Part shown: piece after piece, positions 31,111 to 41,115 of the stretch
Layout: each line of letters begins with the position of its first letter
How positions within the stretch are numbered: the stretch's first letter is position 1
Origin: Ignavibacteria bacterium
GTDB lineage: Bacteria > Bacteroidota > Ignavibacteria > Palsa-1295
Length of the DNA stretch: 59,368 bases
NCBI GenBank assembly: GCA_013287605.1
Contig: JABDDM010000009.1
Location: 1 to 59,368 of the forward strand
Direction: 5' to 3'
Position numbers and translations under genes: made by a program
Notes under the pieces: model-generated
Databases searched by the model: none
Told to the model about the DNA's origin: nothing
The model's input: the letters and a program-made list of their open reading frames with translations, nothing else

Positions 31111-31518
31111 GTGCCAGCAAAAACAAAGAAGCAAACCGTCCCACTAGAAGGCGCTGCGAAATTGCTGGCAGCATTCGCTGATCCAACGCGACTCCGATTG
31201 CTCTCACTGATTCAGCAGAATGGAGAGATCTGTGTCTGCGATCTGATGGAGATTACCGACCTTCCTCAAACGAAAATCAGCAAGCACCTTGCAGTTCTGC
31301 GAAACGCAGATCTTGTCGGACACCGCCGCGAAGGCACATGGATGCATTACTCGATGATGCCACCGGCAACTGAATTGCATGCCTCGCTGCTGCGATCCCT
31401 CGCAGCGGCTCCTGAGAGTGTGCCTGAGCTTGCACAAGACCTTCGCAGATTGAAACTCACCGATTGTTGTTCGCCGACGAGCAAGCCTATTCAGATACGG
31501 CTATCAAAACGATATTAA
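31111..31518 (+). CDS. arsR: ArsR family metalloregulator
   Basis: GTG start; LLAAFADPTRLRLLSLIQQNGEICVCDLMEITDLPQTKISKHLAVLRNADLVGHRREGTWMHY; ICVCDL motif. Confidence 0.92.
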   Translation: MPAKTKKQTVPLEGAAKLLAAFADPTRLRLLSLIQQNGEICVCDLMEITDLPQTKISKHLAVLRNADLVGHRREGTWMHYSMMPPATELHASLLRSLAAAPESVPELAQDLRRLKLTDCCSPTSKPIQIRLSKRY

Positions 31519-31524
31519 GTCGGC

Positions 31525-31965
31525 TTACGAGTGTGTCAAGACGATGCAATTCTCAGCACAGAATTCCATCACCCTCTCTGCAATCTCGTCTCGCACCACG
31601 CGGGTTTGTGCAAGCCGTTCTTCGTGTGACCCCTGAAAGGTTGAAGGGTCAGAGAAGCTCCATTGGAGACGTTTGACGGGACCGGGAAAAATCGGGCAAC
31701 GCTGCGCGCTTGCTTCGTCACACACAGTAATAACGTGGGAGAACAACGTGCCCGTCTTGAACAGATCAAAGACATCACGAGTCTGTTTGTCGCTAATGTC
31801 AATCCCGATTTCTTCAAGAACTTCAACCGCTAATGGGTTTAGCGGACCAGGTGTCAACCCGGCGCTTTGAACGTGAACAGCGTCCCCGCATTCCCGTCGC
31901 ATAAGGGCTTCGGCAATTTGGCTGCGGGCACTGTTGTGGATGCAGACGAACAGGACTTTATTCAT
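31525..31965 (-). CDS. arsC: arsenate reductase, low-MW protein tyrosine phosphatase type
   Basis: MNKVLFVCIHNSARSQIAEALMRREC (CX5R P-loop); VITVCDEASAQRCPIFPGPVKRLQWSFSDPSTFQG. Confidence 0.9.
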   Translation of the reverse strand: MNKVLFVCIHNSARSQIAEALMRRECGDAVHVQSAGLTPGPLNPLAVEVLEEIGIDISDKQTRDVFDLFKTGTLFSHVITVCDEASAQRCPIFPGPVKRLQWSFSDPSTFQGSHEERLAQTRVVRDEIAERVMEFCAENCIVLTHS

Positions 31966-32034
31966 AATTCCGATTTGTGAAAGAAGTCGAATCAACTCCG
32001 AAAAAGACGACGAAAAGTGAAACGTTGGTACGTT

Positions 32035-32080
32035 ATATGCGGTTCTCAGCATATAAGAATATGCGAAGATCCACATATAA
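32035..32080. promoter_or_regulatory. candidate ArsR operator in the divergent arsC/arsI intergenic region
   Basis: ATATGCGG (32035) ... GCATAT-AAGA-ATATGC (32049..32064, perfect 6-bp dyad) ... CATAT (32074). Confidence 0.45.
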
Positions 32081-32108
32081 TACGTGCGACGAGTAATGGG
32101 GGATCATC

Positions 32109-32567
32109 ATGACCAGCTTTAAGGCATTCCGCCCGCACATCTCGATCGATGTTCGCGACATCCAAGCATCCGTTGAGTTTTATACGTCTCTATTCGGACA
32201 AGCGCCGACCAAGCAGCGCCCGGGCTATGCGAAGTTCGCGCTTGAACAACCTGCACTGAACTTCAGCTTGAACGAGCGCGAGCATGGGGCGAGCGGTTCG
32301 TTAAGTCACCTTGGATTTGAGGTACTTTCGACCAATGAGGTCATTGCCGCGAAGGAAAGATTGGAGGCAAGCGGAGTAACAGTTCGTGAAGAGATGGAAA
32401 CAACCTGTTGTTATGCGAAACAGGACAAGATCTGGGTGAGTGACCCTGATCATAACGCCTGGGAAATATTTGTGGTAACGGAAGCAGATACAGCAGTATC
32501 CTCCGATGAGGATGGCAGTGCGTGTTGTGTGCCTTCGCTCGTGCAGATCGGTGAGGCTTGCTGTTGA
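32109..32567 (+). CDS. ArsI/CadI family VOC metalloenzyme (putative C-As lyase or heavy-metal resistance protein)
   Basis: VOC fold N-terminus (FRPHISIDVRDIQASVEFYTSLFGQAPTKQRPGYAKFAL); vicinal Cys in METTCCYAKQDKIWVSDPDHNAWEIFVV; C-terminal CC pairs. Confidence 0.85.
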   Translation: MTSFKAFRPHISIDVRDIQASVEFYTSLFGQAPTKQRPGYAKFALEQPALNFSLNEREHGASGSLSHLGFEVLSTNEVIAAKERLEASGVTVREEMETTCCYAKQDKIWVSDPDHNAWEIFVVTEADTAVSSDEDGSACCVPSLVQIGEACC

Positions 32568-32572
32568 TGGTA

Positions 32573-33028
32573 GTGAACGAACAATTGAGACAAAAGCGTA
32601 TCCTCTTCGTCTGCATTCATAACAGTGCACGAAGTCAGATGGCCGAGGCATTCTTGAAGCGCGAATGTATGACGGATTGCATCATCGAAAGCGCAGGCTT
32701 GGAGGCTGGTGTGATGAATCCAATTGTGATTGAAGCGATGAAAGAGAAGGGAATCGACCTTTCGCAAAAATCATCGCAGAGCGTCGATCAAGTCATTGCC
32801 TCCGGAAAGCAATTCACTCATGTGATCACCGTCTGCGATGATGCCGCTGCTGAGCAGTGCCCGTTCATACCTGGAATGCTATCACGCGAGCATTGGAGCT
32901 TGCTAGATCCTTCGGGTTTTGTCGGGACCAAGGATGAGCGGCTAGAACGCACGCGAGAAGTGCGTGATGACATCGAAAAGCGAGTAATGAAATGGTGTGA
33001 AGTGAATTGCGTCACTGCTACGACTTGA
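32573..33028 (+). CDS. arsC: arsenate reductase, low-MW protein tyrosine phosphatase type (second copy)
   Basis: RILFVCIHNSARSQMAEAFLKREC; VITVCDDAAAEQCPFIPGMLSREHWSLLDPSGF; exact start uncertain (ORF 32558..33028). Confidence 0.88.
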   Translation: MNEQLRQKRILFVCIHNSARSQMAEAFLKRECMTDCIIESAGLEAGVMNPIVIEAMKEKGIDLSQKSSQSVDQVIASGKQFTHVITVCDDAAAEQCPFIPGMLSREHWSLLDPSGFVGTKDERLERTREVRDDIEKRVMKWCEVNCVTATT

Positions 33029-33075
33029 TCGAAGTCGTATCTTCGTGCTCGGAAATGCCATTTGCCCCATCTACT

Positions 33076-34266
33076 ATGAAACGCTCGGTCCTAGTCATAC
33101 TCTGTCTGTTCATTAGCTCGTCGGCATTCGGACAATTAACCGATAGCCCCTCCTGGCTAACGAAGACGCTTGAGAAGCTTCAGGAAATTCGCTCAGGAGA
33201 GATCAAGTACGTTATTGTTGAGAAGAGCCTCGCGTTTTCTCGTGAAAAGGGTGATACGTGCACTCTTGAGTTTTGCGGAACGAGGGATTCGTCTGGGATC
33301 GGACTCATTATCCAAAACAATCACATCACAATTACCTATGAAGACACTTCGATGGTGTGGGTAGATTGGAAGGAGAAAACGATCTTTCGTCAAACGGTGC
33401 CGCAATCGAAAATCCTTGACAGACTTGATTATTGGTTGTTTTGGTCTTATCTGAATAATGGGCATGCTCTTCGGAAGTATATGGACATGCCAGGAGCTCG
33501 CGTCAGTACGTCGGACACGCTGGTTCACGGAAAGGAGACACATTACGTGCTAGTGATACCTCCTGTTGAGGATCCTACTGACACCATGCATAGCGAACTC
33601 AAGATTCGGTATGCAATAAGCAATTCTAACTTCTTGATGGGTTATGATGTGTCTGGTCTTGACTTTCATACACCTAATTCAAATGGGAAGCATCTACTAT
33701 CTTCAGCTTTCAATTTCATCTCGCTTCCAAAGATTCGCAGTGACATCGCAAGTGTGAGATCGAAGATGGCTGCGAGCGGGTTGAAGGAGGTCAAATATGC
33801 CACGAAAAACATTTTGGAGGATTCGATAATCGCGACGGGAAAAATCGCTCCTGATTTTGGAGGCAGAATCTTGCAAGGTGATTCGATCCAATTGTCCTCG
33901 ATTCGTTCAAAATTCGTTCTGCTCGACTTTTGGTACGCCGCCTGCGGACCGTGCAGGTATTCGCTGCCATTTCTTCGTTCGCTGCAATCGAAGTTTGGCA
34001 GCGCCGGATTAACGATCGTCGGTGTCGATCCCATGGATGAGGAGCCCGCAATGGTCAGACGTGCGCGCGAATTTGAGCAACTTCATGGGCCGGAATTTAT
34101 GGTCAGCCAGGACGTGGCCTATAAGCAATTCGGTGTTCAATCATATCCTACCTTCATCCTCCTCGACCAGAATCGCAAAGTCCTCTTTACAAAGCTCGGA
34201 TATCAAAAAAAAGACGAAGCTGAATTTGAGGCTAAGATAGCTTCATTCCTGAATGCATCTAACTGA
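33076..34266 (+). CDS. secreted TlpA-like thiol-disulfide oxidoreductase with long N-terminal domain
   Basis: Signal peptide MKRSVLVILCLFISSSAFG; FVLLDFWYAACGPCRYSLPFLRSLQ (CGPC). Confidence 0.85.
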   Translation: MKRSVLVILCLFISSSAFGQLTDSPSWLTKTLEKLQEIRSGEIKYVIVEKSLAFSREKGDTCTLEFCGTRDSSGIGLIIQNNHITITYEDTSMVWVDWKEKTIFRQTVPQSKILDRLDYWLFWSYLNNGHALRKYMDMPGARVSTSDTLVHGKETHYVLVIPPVEDPTDTMHSELKIRYAISNSNFLMGYDVSGLDFHTPNSNGKHLLSSAFNFISLPKIRSDIASVRSKMAASGLKEVKYATKNILEDSIIATGKIAPDFGGRILQGDSIQLSSIRSKFVLLDFWYAACGPCRYSLPFLRSLQSKFGSAGLTIVGVDPMDEEPAMVRRAREFEQLHGPEFMVSQDVAYKQFGVQSYPTFILLDQNRKVLFTKLGYQKKDEAEFEAKIASFLNASN

Positions 34267-34278
34267 ATCACCGAACGA

Positions 34279-34938
34279 GTGAAAAATCAACTCCTTAAAC
34301 GTTCTGTAGCCGAAGCAATAGGAACATTCGCAATCGTCTTCTTTGGTTGTGGTGCGCTGATGGTTGGTGAGCGTTTTGCAGGAAGTATGAGCGGCGTTGC
34401 GGTACCGGTGATTTTTGGGCTTACCGTTGCAGCGATGATCTATACCTTTGGTCACGTTTCCGGAGCGCACTTCAATCCCGCGGTAACGCTTGCATTTGCG
34501 ATCGCGCGGCATTTCCCCGGTAAAGAAGTTGCTGCATATTGGTTCGGACAATTCACCGGTGCTATCGTTGCAAGCACGCTGCTTTACTTTATTCTGCCAC
34601 CAGGTACGCATTTTGGGGAGACTATCACGCATGTCCCGCTAGTCTCAGCATTTGTTTGGGAGGTGATGGTCACGTTCTTCCTCATGCTGGTTGTAATGGC
34701 CGTCGCGACTGATACTCGTGCCGTCGGCACGATGGCCGGCGCGGCAATCGGCATTACAGTAATGATCGGAGCATTCGTGGGCGGACCGCTCACCGGAGCA
34801 TCTATGAACCCCGCACGATCGCTAGGTCCTGCGATCTTTGCACACACGCTCGGCACAATGGGGCTTTACTTCATCGGACCCATCATTGGAGCAGCGCTCG
34901 CTGCGATGCTGTATGCATGGATGAAGTCTGAAGCGTGA
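34279..34938 (+). CDS. MIP family aquaporin/aquaglyceroporin
   Basis: GTG start; two NPA motifs (GAHFNPAVTLAF and GASMNPARSLGPA). Confidence 0.93.
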   Translation: MKNQLLKRSVAEAIGTFAIVFFGCGALMVGERFAGSMSGVAVPVIFGLTVAAMIYTFGHVSGAHFNPAVTLAFAIARHFPGKEVAAYWFGQFTGAIVASTLLYFILPPGTHFGETITHVPLVSAFVWEVMVTFFLMLVVMAVATDTRAVGTMAGAAIGITVMIGAFVGGPLTGASMNPARSLGPAIFAHTLGTMGLYFIGPIIGAALAAMLYAWMKSEA

Positions 34939-34953
34939 GAGGTGATATTCCTC

Positions 34954-35634
34954 TTAGAAATAGAATCTCGCAAATAACACCGTGTTCGTGCTCGTCGCGT
35001 TTTGCGTGAAGTCTTCCGTTGGTGTCGGATCAGATTTTATCACAGGCACGCCAAATCCATAATGGGTTAGCTGCAATTCAGCCCCAAGGCTGAAGTGGTG
35101 CGAAAAGAAATATTCCGCGCCCAATCCTGCACCTGCGTAATAGACTGCCCAGTTGCGATCGAAATCAGGGATGGAAGACTGACGTGAATGGGTCGTCTGG
35201 CGTTCGGATGAAAGAATTCCGGTGCGTCCGCCTATGTACATCATAAAAACGCTGTCAGGTTTCCAGGTATAGAAGACTCCGATACCAGTGCGTACAATTT
35301 GCCGGGCGGTGTGTTCAATCACACTTCCCGAAGAATCCTGCACAGTCTGGTCGGTGGAAAAGAAATAGAGCCCGATCTCCGGCTCTACTTTTATGTAAGG
35401 TCCGACCTGGATCGGGAAATAGAAATTCTCGAACCCAGCGGCCATGAACTTCGATTCGACATCGCCCGCAATCGCGAGCGGGCTCACGCCTACACCAATT
35501 CCAAATCGAACAGTTTCCTGCGCCCTTACTACTGAGGCTTGAAGGAACGTGACACTCAGAAAAAACAACACCGATGCAAGAATGAACAATGTGTTCCTTC
35601 TATTGAACGATAACTCAACTTGGTTGTCAGACAT
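34954..35634 (-). CDS. outer membrane beta-barrel protein
   Basis: Signal-peptide-like N-terminus, strand-rich, C-terminal NTVLFARFYF. Confidence 0.65.
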   Translation of the reverse strand: MSDNQVELSFNRRNTLFILASVLFFLSVTFLQASVVRAQETVRFGIGVGVSPLAIAGDVESKFMAAGFENFYFPIQVGPYIKVEPEIGLYFFSTDQTVQDSSGSVIEHTARQIVRTGIGVFYTWKPDSVFMMYIGGRTGILSSERQTTHSRQSSIPDFDRNWAVYYAGAGLGAEYFFSHHFSLGAELQLTHYGFGVPVIKSDPTPTEDFTQNATSTNTVLFARFYF

Positions 35635-35647
35635 AAGTACTCAGAGA

Positions 35648-36793
35648 TCAGAAGTTTACGTTACCTAATGATAAACGAAACGGGTAGAGCAAATAAAAGC
35701 GTGGTGAGCGATTCGACCAGATTTCCCATGTGGGAGAAGGCAGCTTCAAGAAGTTCAGCGTGTGCTTAAACCAATTCCAGGTGGGACCTCCATCGGGCAG
35801 TATCTCCTCAAGGTCGTAATCCAGGGCGATTGTGTAAATTCTGCTTCGATCTGGATAGCCTAAGTTGCGAGCCGAATACCCGAACGAGAGATCCAGCCAC
35901 TTTGGCCAGAATGAGCTATAGTTATCCGAAAGCAGATGTGGCACATTCGCCGTGATCCAGAAATTCCAGGAGCTGTAATCGTCGATCGGAGTCTTCGATG
36001 CCACCTTAAAGTGCTCACCAAACGAAGGGGCAGGATAGTAGTTGAACTTCGGAGTGAAGTTTTGTAGAAAGGGAGAATACGCGCTCCCCAAATAATAGAT
36101 CACACCCAGTATATTGCTATACATCTCGTAAGGTGAGAGTCCATAATTCAATCCATAGCCATCGAGCACTTCAACATAGAACTGATAGCCCAAACCCATA
36201 AGCGCTCCATAGATCGTCGACAATTGCTTGCTCAGACCAGAGGCAAGCAACGACTCGGCAGATAAGTAACTGAGAAAGTATCCTGCGAGCATGTGTCCGC
36301 CATAATTGGCGCCAAAAGATTCATCCCAATTGTCAATCAATCGGAAGGATGTCGTCGAAGACCAGATGGTGTTTTTTTGATAGATGTGGAGCAGCGTCAA
36401 GCCTCCAATGTACACCGACTGAACTGCCGCAAAGGTTATTGGCTTCAGCTTTGTGATTCGGCGCGGCTGCGATCCATCGAGTACGTATCTCGGTCTGCCC
36501 GCAAACGTGAACTCATCTGGTCTTAGAAACTCAGAGGTATCCTCTGTCGCAGGCTGGCTCTGTTTGTCAAAAGCAGCTTCAAGGATGTAATTGCTATCCC
36601 GCTCCTTCACGAATGGCGTAATGAACTCGCCGGTCGTCCGCAAATGATTTTGCTGGGATCGACTTGCCGTAACACTCCCCATCAGGAAAGAAGCGAGGAG
36701 TGCTGTAGCGAATATCCCGCGAAGAACGATTGACCTCGAACGTAAATGATGATGTCCTTCACGCCGCATTTTTATTTGTAATGGCATACTCAT
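35648..36793 (-). CDS. DUF2279-like outer membrane/periplasmic protein
   Basis: WDESFGANYGGHMLAGYFLSYLSAESLLASGLSK...YQFYVEVLDGY pattern. Confidence 0.55.
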   Translation of the reverse strand: MSMPLQIKMRREGHHHLRSRSIVLRGIFATALLASFLMGSVTASRSQQNHLRTTGEFITPFVKERDSNYILEAAFDKQSQPATEDTSEFLRPDEFTFAGRPRYVLDGSQPRRITKLKPITFAAVQSVYIGGLTLLHIYQKNTIWSSTTSFRLIDNWDESFGANYGGHMLAGYFLSYLSAESLLASGLSKQLSTIYGALMGLGYQFYVEVLDGYGLNYGLSPYEMYSNILGVIYYLGSAYSPFLQNFTPKFNYYPAPSFGEHFKVASKTPIDDYSSWNFWITANVPHLLSDNYSSFWPKWLDLSFGYSARNLGYPDRSRIYTIALDYDLEEILPDGGPTWNWFKHTLNFLKLPSPTWEIWSNRSPRFYLLYPFRLSLGNVNF

Positions 36794-39700
36794 ACTGTGG
36801 TTGAACTCACAGATTCCTTCTGCAAATTCTTTGTTGACGGATGTGGATCGATCTTGAGCAGCTTGTACATAACTGGCAGAAGAATAAGATTGACGAGAGC
36901 GGTTAGAAATAACCCGCTAACAATGACAATGGCGAGTGGTTTCTGCGTCTCGCTACCAATACCGGTTGAGAGCGCTGCGGGCATGAGTCCGATCATCGCC
37001 AGTACAGCCACCATAATGATCGGTCGTACTCGCTTGCTCCCTGCATACTTTAGCAGTTCGGTCGTATCCGTAAACTGACTCCGATACCGCTTCACATAGG
37101 TGAGCAAGACGACACCATCCTGAATGCTCACTCCGAACAACGCGATAAACCCGATACCGGCGCTGACAGAGAAATGCTGACCGGAAATGAGCAAGCCAAG
37201 GATGCCACCGATCGTTACAAATGGTACGTTAGCCAGGCTTAGCAGTGCGTATGACCATGAATCAAACGTGGCAAAGAGCAGAATCAAGATCACCAGCAAA
37301 CTGAGCGGTACAACGATCGCCAGGCGCTTCATTGCTCGCTGCTGGCTTTCAAACTCGCCTCCCCAGATGGTAAATGTACCTGAGGGAAGCTTCACCTCTT
37401 TGTCGACCTTTGCCTGAGCCTCAGCTACAGCACCTCCCATGTCACGACCTCGTACGCTGAACTTGATTGCGATATATCGAGCGTTCGCTTCACGATAGAT
37501 AAAGGCTGCGCCAGGCTCTACTCCGATCGCTGCAACGGCGGATAGAGGGATCTTCGCTCCGGAGGAAGTAGACACAAGCAAAGACTTCAGTTTCTCAGAC
37601 GAATTCCTGAATTCCGGTGAAAGCCGTACGACGACATCAAAATGCTTCTCGCCTTCATAGAAGCGCGTTGCAGTTCTGCCACCGATACTTGCTTCGATCA
37701 ATTCCTGGATATCGCTTACGTTCACACCATACTGCGCCGCCTTGAGCCGGTCCACCTTGACCTGCAGAATTGGTTGTCCAAGTTCTGTGAACACTCCAAC
37801 GTCGGTGATCCCTTCGGTACGGTTAAGAATGTCCCGGATCTGTGAAGCCTTGCTTTCAAGTACATTGAGATCCTCACCAAAGACTTTGACCGCCAGTTCT
37901 CCTTTCACTCCTGTTACTGCCTCCTCCACATTGTCGGAGATTGGTTGTGAAAAGTTGAAGTCGATCCCAGGAATCTCGTTGAATTTTACATTCATGTCGG
38001 CAATCAGTGATTCCTTGGTCTTGTGGCCCTTCCATTCTGACTCCGGCTTAAGATCAACGAAGAATTCTGAGTTAAAGAAACCGGTGGCATCCGTTCCGTC
38101 ATCTGGACGTCCGAGCTGCGAGACGACATTTTGCACTTCATCAAACTTCAATAGTTCAGATCGAAGCTGTGACGTTACCGAATCGGCCACTGAAGGACTA
38201 ATGCTCATTGGCATTGTAGCTCTGACCCACAAGGCTCCTTCATTTAGATGTGGCAAAAATTCGGTTCCGAGAAACCGAGCTAGAAAAAGACTCACCACGA
38301 GCAACGCTACTGCAACGCCCATAATCGGCTTTGCATGACGAAGCGAGTAGTCAAGTGCAGTCTTGTAAATCTTGTTGAGGTACTCGAGCACTGGACTTTT
38401 CTCGTGAAGTTCGCCCTTCAGCAAATCGTGAGAAAGAACCGGGACGAGCGTAAGACTGAGCAGCATTGCTCCAAGCAACGCAAACCCAAGCGTGTAGGCG
38501 AGCGGCGAGAACATCCTACCTTCGATCTGCTGAAATGAAAAAATCGGGAGCATTGCAGCGATGATGATAATGATCGAAAAGAAGATCGGTTTGCTCATTT
38601 CACCTGCAGTGTCGCGGATCAATTCTTCTCGCTCCTCTCCTTGCGCAAGGTGCTTCAGTGCAAGTGTTGCGAAGAGCGCTTCAACCATGATCACAGCACC
38701 GTCGATGATCACGCCGAAATCAATTGCTCCGAGCGACAGCAAATTCGCCGACATGCCTTTCAGGTGCATCAGGATAAATGCGAAAAGCAGTGACAACGGT
38801 ACGATGAGGGCTGCGATAAATGCACTCCGCAGATTCCCCAGGAACACGAAGAGAACGACAATAACGAGGATCATCCCCAGCAGGAGATTATGCAAAACCG
38901 TATGAGTTGTGACCTCGACAAGTTGTGCGCGATCATAGTATGGTACGATCTTTACATCCTTGGGCAGGATCGTAGCATTAAGAGCCAACGCTTTTTCCTC
39001 GACACGCTTGATCACTGCGGAGGCATTCTCACCTCGTCGCATAAGAACGATACCCTCCACCACATCGGGGTTGGTTCGAAGCCCAACCTTGCCTAAGCGA
39101 ACGGCATGACCGATCTGCACTTCGCCGAGCTGTGCGATCTTTAGCGGAGTACCGTTATAATTCGCAACCACGACATTTTCAACGTCGGTGAGGCTGCCAA
39201 GAAGTCCAACACCTCTGAAGACATAACCTTGAGACCCTTGTTCAATCAGACTCCCACCTGCGTTGGCATTGTTTTGAGCAAGCGCATCAGAAACCTGATG
39301 CAGCGGTATCCCATAATACGCAAGCTTGTGAGGATCAATGTCCACCTCGTATTGCTTGGTAGGTCCACCGAAGCTTACTACATCAGCGACACCCTCGACC
39401 GCCTTGAATTGTCGTTCGAGCACCCAATCTTCAATGGATTTCAACTCCATGACAGATCGTGTCGGGCTCGTCAGCGTATATCGAAAGAGCTCTCCAGTTG
39501 GCCCGCTTTGCGGGGATAATTGCGAATTGACTTGATCTGGAAGCTGCACATTCTGGAGCTTCTGTGTTACGTTGGTTCGAGCAAAGAATTCGTCTGCGTT
39601 ATCATCGAAGGTCAGTGTTACCACCGAGAGTCCGAAGAGAGAAATCGACCGAAGATTCAATAAATGGGGAATGCCATTCATTTCCGTCTCGATCGGAATG

Positions 39701-39897
39701 GTAATGAATTTTTCAAGTTCCTCCGCGCCTCTGCCAGGCCACTGCGTTATTACCTGGACGCGTACATTTGTCAAGTCTGGATAGGCTTCGATCGGGAGCT
39801 GCGTGAACGCGTAGATACCGGCCACAATAATGAGCACGGTCATAAAGTACACGACCAATCGCTCACGAAGTGCAAGATCAACTATTTTTTTCAGCAT
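36790..39897 (-). CDS. CzcA/CusA family heavy-metal efflux RND transporter
   Basis: 1035 aa; YPDLTNVRVQVITQWPGRGAEELEKFITIPIE; TM4 motif DFGVIIDGAVIMVEA. Confidence 0.95.
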   Translation of the reverse strand: MLKKIVDLALRERLVVYFMTVLIIVAGIYAFTQLPIEAYPDLTNVRVQVITQWPGRGAEELEKFITIPIETEMNGIPHLLNLRSISLFGLSVVTLTFDDNADEFFARTNVTQKLQNVQLPDQVNSQLSPQSGPTGELFRYTLTSPTRSVMELKSIEDWVLERQFKAVEGVADVVSFGGPTKQYEVDIDPHKLAYYGIPLHQVSDALAQNNANAGGSLIEQGSQGYVFRGVGLLGSLTDVENVVVANYNGTPLKIAQLGEVQIGHAVRLGKVGLRTNPDVVEGIVLMRRGENASAVIKRVEEKALALNATILPKDVKIVPYYDRAQLVEVTTHTVLHNLLLGMILVIVVLFVFLGNLRSAFIAALIVPLSLLFAFILMHLKGMSANLLSLGAIDFGVIIDGAVIMVEALFATLALKHLAQGEEREELIRDTAGEMSKPIFFSIIIIIAAMLPIFSFQQIEGRMFSPLAYTLGFALLGAMLLSLTLVPVLSHDLLKGELHEKSPVLEYLNKIYKTALDYSLRHAKPIMGVAVALLVVSLFLARFLGTEFLPHLNEGALWVRATMPMSISPSVADSVTSQLRSELLKFDEVQNVVSQLGRPDDGTDATGFFNSEFFVDLKPESEWKGHKTKESLIADMNVKFNEIPGIDFNFSQPISDNVEEAVTGVKGELAVKVFGEDLNVLESKASQIRDILNRTEGITDVGVFTELGQPILQVKVDRLKAAQYGVNVSDIQELIEASIGGRTATRFYEGEKHFDVVVRLSPEFRNSSEKLKSLLVSTSSGAKIPLSAVAAIGVEPGAAFIYREANARYIAIKFSVRGRDMGGAVAEAQAKVDKEVKLPSGTFTIWGGEFESQQRAMKRLAIVVPLSLLVILILLFATFDSWSYALLSLANVPFVTIGGILGLLISGQHFSVSAGIGFIALFGVSIQDGVVLLTYVKRYRSQFTDTTELLKYAGSKRVRPIIMVAVLAMIGLMPAALSTGIGSETQKPLAIVIVSGLFLTALVNLILLPVMYKLLKIDPHPSTKNLQKESVSSTTV

Positions 39898-39987
39898 ATG
39901 TCAATTCCGTTTAGTTGAGAGTCCACCGCGATTGGAATGATCAAACGACCACTCGATGCAGCGATAGAGTCATCACGAATATTATTT

Positions 39988-41112
39988 TTACTGTTGGGCC
40001 GTGTGCATTTCGTCATTGAGAAATAGCGCCTTATCCGCAACCAGGGAGTCACCTGGGGCCAGGCCTGCCACGACTTCGATACGTGTGGGTTCGATGATCC
40101 CCTCTTCGATCGCCCGCTTCTCGTAGCTGCGATCGCCGTGTTTAAGAAAGACGTAGACCTTACCATCCCCATCATAAAACGCGGCGGTGGAAGGAATGTA
40201 GAGTCCTTCACCGCTTGGATGAGAGACGTTTGCGGAGACGAACATGGCCGGCTTCAATACACCGCCACTGTTTGGCACGACACAACGGACTTTCGTCGTG
40301 AAGCTATTAGGATCGACTACTGGACTGATATACTGAATAAACGTCCTGAATGGGTGGTCCTCAAATCCACTGGCAAGAACGATCGCTGAATCTCCTTGTG
40401 CAATAGAGTGAAGCTGATCCGGATAAACGTCAAGCGAGATCCAGAGGCTGTTTGTACGTCCAATGGTGAATGCCGCCTGTGAGCCATCGTTTCGAACCTG
40501 AGAGCCTGGCTGCGCAAACCGCTCCATGACGACGCCGTCGATAGGGGCTCGTATCTCGTACGTTGCGGATGTGGTATTCTCATCCGCACCAAAAATCTTA
40601 AGCGTCTTGAGGCTGCGATCATAATCTGCTCTGGCTTGTGCTTCGTCACTCTCGGCCTGCTGAAGATCCCGTTGCGATGCCACTTTGGCGGCGACCAATT
40701 CTTTTACTCGCGTAAGTGCTCGTTCAGCATTCTTCAATTGAGCACTCGATTTACGGAAATCGGAGATTGCATTTGCGATATCGCTGCTCTGCACCTCAGC
40801 AAGGATCTGCCCCTTGACGACGGGATCGCCTTGCGTAACATTGATTCGACTCACAAGTCCCGAGGCTAGCGAAAAAACGTGCGTGACCTCATTGGGATTG
40901 AAGTCCACTTTCCCAGTCAAGACAACATGGTGCAGACTAGGCTGTATTTCAGCTGTGGTAAGCGGTAACTTTGCATTCATCACTGCGCCAACTGTGATGA
41001 TATTCTTAGCTACCTTTGATTCTTCAGCACCGACGGGTTCGCGATTGCTTGAACAGCCAACAGCCGTTACTGCAATCAATACGTAGAGAATGAAATACTT
41101 CATGATCAACAT
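39988..41112 (-). CDS. efflux RND transporter periplasmic adaptor (CzcB/CusB-like)
   Basis: VGCSS lipobox; VSRINVTQGDPVVKGQILAEVQSSDI; YEIRAPIDGVVMERFAQPGSQV. Confidence 0.92.
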   Translation of the reverse strand: MLIMKYFILYVLIAVTAVGCSSNREPVGAEESKVAKNIITVGAVMNAKLPLTTAEIQPSLHHVVLTGKVDFNPNEVTHVFSLASGLVSRINVTQGDPVVKGQILAEVQSSDIANAISDFRKSSAQLKNAERALTRVKELVAAKVASQRDLQQAESDEAQARADYDRSLKTLKIFGADENTTSATYEIRAPIDGVVMERFAQPGSQVRNDGSQAAFTIGRTNSLWISLDVYPDQLHSIAQGDSAIVLASGFEDHPFRTFIQYISPVVDPNSFTTKVRCVVPNSGGVLKPAMFVSANVSHPSGEGLYIPSTAAFYDGDGKVYVFLKHGDRSYEKRAIEEGIIEPTRIEVVAGLAPGDSLVADKALFLNDEMHTAQQ

Positions 41113-41115
41113 CTC

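Noticed and set aside
37742-38338. 198-aa plus-strand ORF
   Set aside because: Antisense to the RND transporter, Ser-rich shadow ORF.
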